A stretch of DNA of 5,972 nucleotides, taken from contig JAGBUF010000196.1 of the NCBI GenBank assembly GCA_017630975.1, positions 1 to 5,972 of the forward strand, written 5' to 3'. This document shows, in pieces, positions 5,854 through 5,972 of this stretch (its first letter is position 1; each line of letters starts with the position of its first letter). Both the position numbers and the translations under genes were made by a program. The DNA comes from Paraprevotella sp. (GTDB lineage: Bacteria > Bacteroidota > Bacteroidia > Bacteroidales > Bacteroidaceae). The notes below the pieces were generated by a model. The model worked only from the letters and a program-made list of their open reading frames with translations. It made no database searches and was not told the origin of the DNA.

Positions 5854-5972
5854 TTACTTCTTCATTTCTACAATTTGTGTCGGCTCTAACTCCGCATTGC
5901 GACGGTCTGTCTGCTCCACAACCTTGCGAGCTAAATCCATGAATGCCTGAGACATTAAACTATCGTCATGTA
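5854..5972 (-). CDS. C-terminal end of an unrecognised protein (5' part outside window)
   Basis: On the minus strand one frame is open from the right edge to a TAA at 5854-5856, giving the last 38 residues: HDDSLMSQAFMDLARKV at the visible start and ELEPTQIVEMKK at the end. The composition is coding-like, charged and probably helical. The stop lies 19 bases beyond the convergent hairpin, as expected for a real gene end. Two in-frame ATG codons occur, but the frame continues past the window, so this is most likely the tail of a longer gene. Product not recognised; no domain can be assigned from so little sequence. Confidence 0.6.
   Translation of the reverse strand, partial: HDDSLMSQAFMDLARKVVEQTDRRNAELEPTQIVEMKK

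Noticed and set aside
1..5972. Mobile element, phage defence or CRISPR content
   Set aside because: No direct-repeat array, transposase, integrase, nuclease or target-site duplication was seen; genes are well packed with ordinary terminators, which looks like core or metabolic chromosome.

Overview
The window looks like chromosomal DNA of a Bacteroidales bacterium (Bacteroides/Phocaeicola-like). The main grounds are promoter boxes of the Bacteroidetes TAnnTTTG type upstream of several genes, start codons preceded by A/T-rich sequence with no clear Shine-Dalgarno site, signal peptides ending in AxA|Q, and protein families common in that group. The genus is inferred from these features, not shown by them.

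Layout: (1) The window opens inside the 3' part of a sugar-nucleotidyltransferase-like gene (+, ends 497). A strong hairpin (513-545) separates it from a convergent class I SAM-dependent methyltransferase (-, 546-1280). (2) The methyltransferase is divergent from an EFR1-type flavodoxin/2x[4Fe-4S] protein (+, 1387-2229). The 106-base gap holds two facing -7 boxes arranged as a perfect 9-bp inverted repeat. (3) A probable two-gene operon follows: a GatC-like PTS membrane subunit (2360-3733) and, 19 bases on, a KduI-type 5-keto-4-deoxyuronate isomerase (3753-4694). A hairpin at 4717-4751 closes it. (4) A separately promoted, exported Amidase_3 cell-wall hydrolase (4789-5784) ends in a 15-bp hairpin facing the tail of an unrecognised minus-strand gene (5854-5972, continuing past the window).

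The most interesting part is the GatC-like/KduI pair. KduI is normally a cytoplasmic enzyme, but this copy has an obvious Sec signal peptide. The permease has no EIIA or EIIB beside it, and the phylum generally lacks the phosphotransferase system. A coherent hypothesis is that unsaturated uronic acids from pectin, glycosaminoglycan or similar polymers are isomerised in the periplasm by exported KduI. The diketo product would then enter through the EIIC-like protein working as a phosphorylation-independent carrier. Only the protein families, the signal peptide and the adjacency are seen; the pathway is inferred. No CRISPR array, tRNA, rRNA, insertion sequence or phage gene was recognised.
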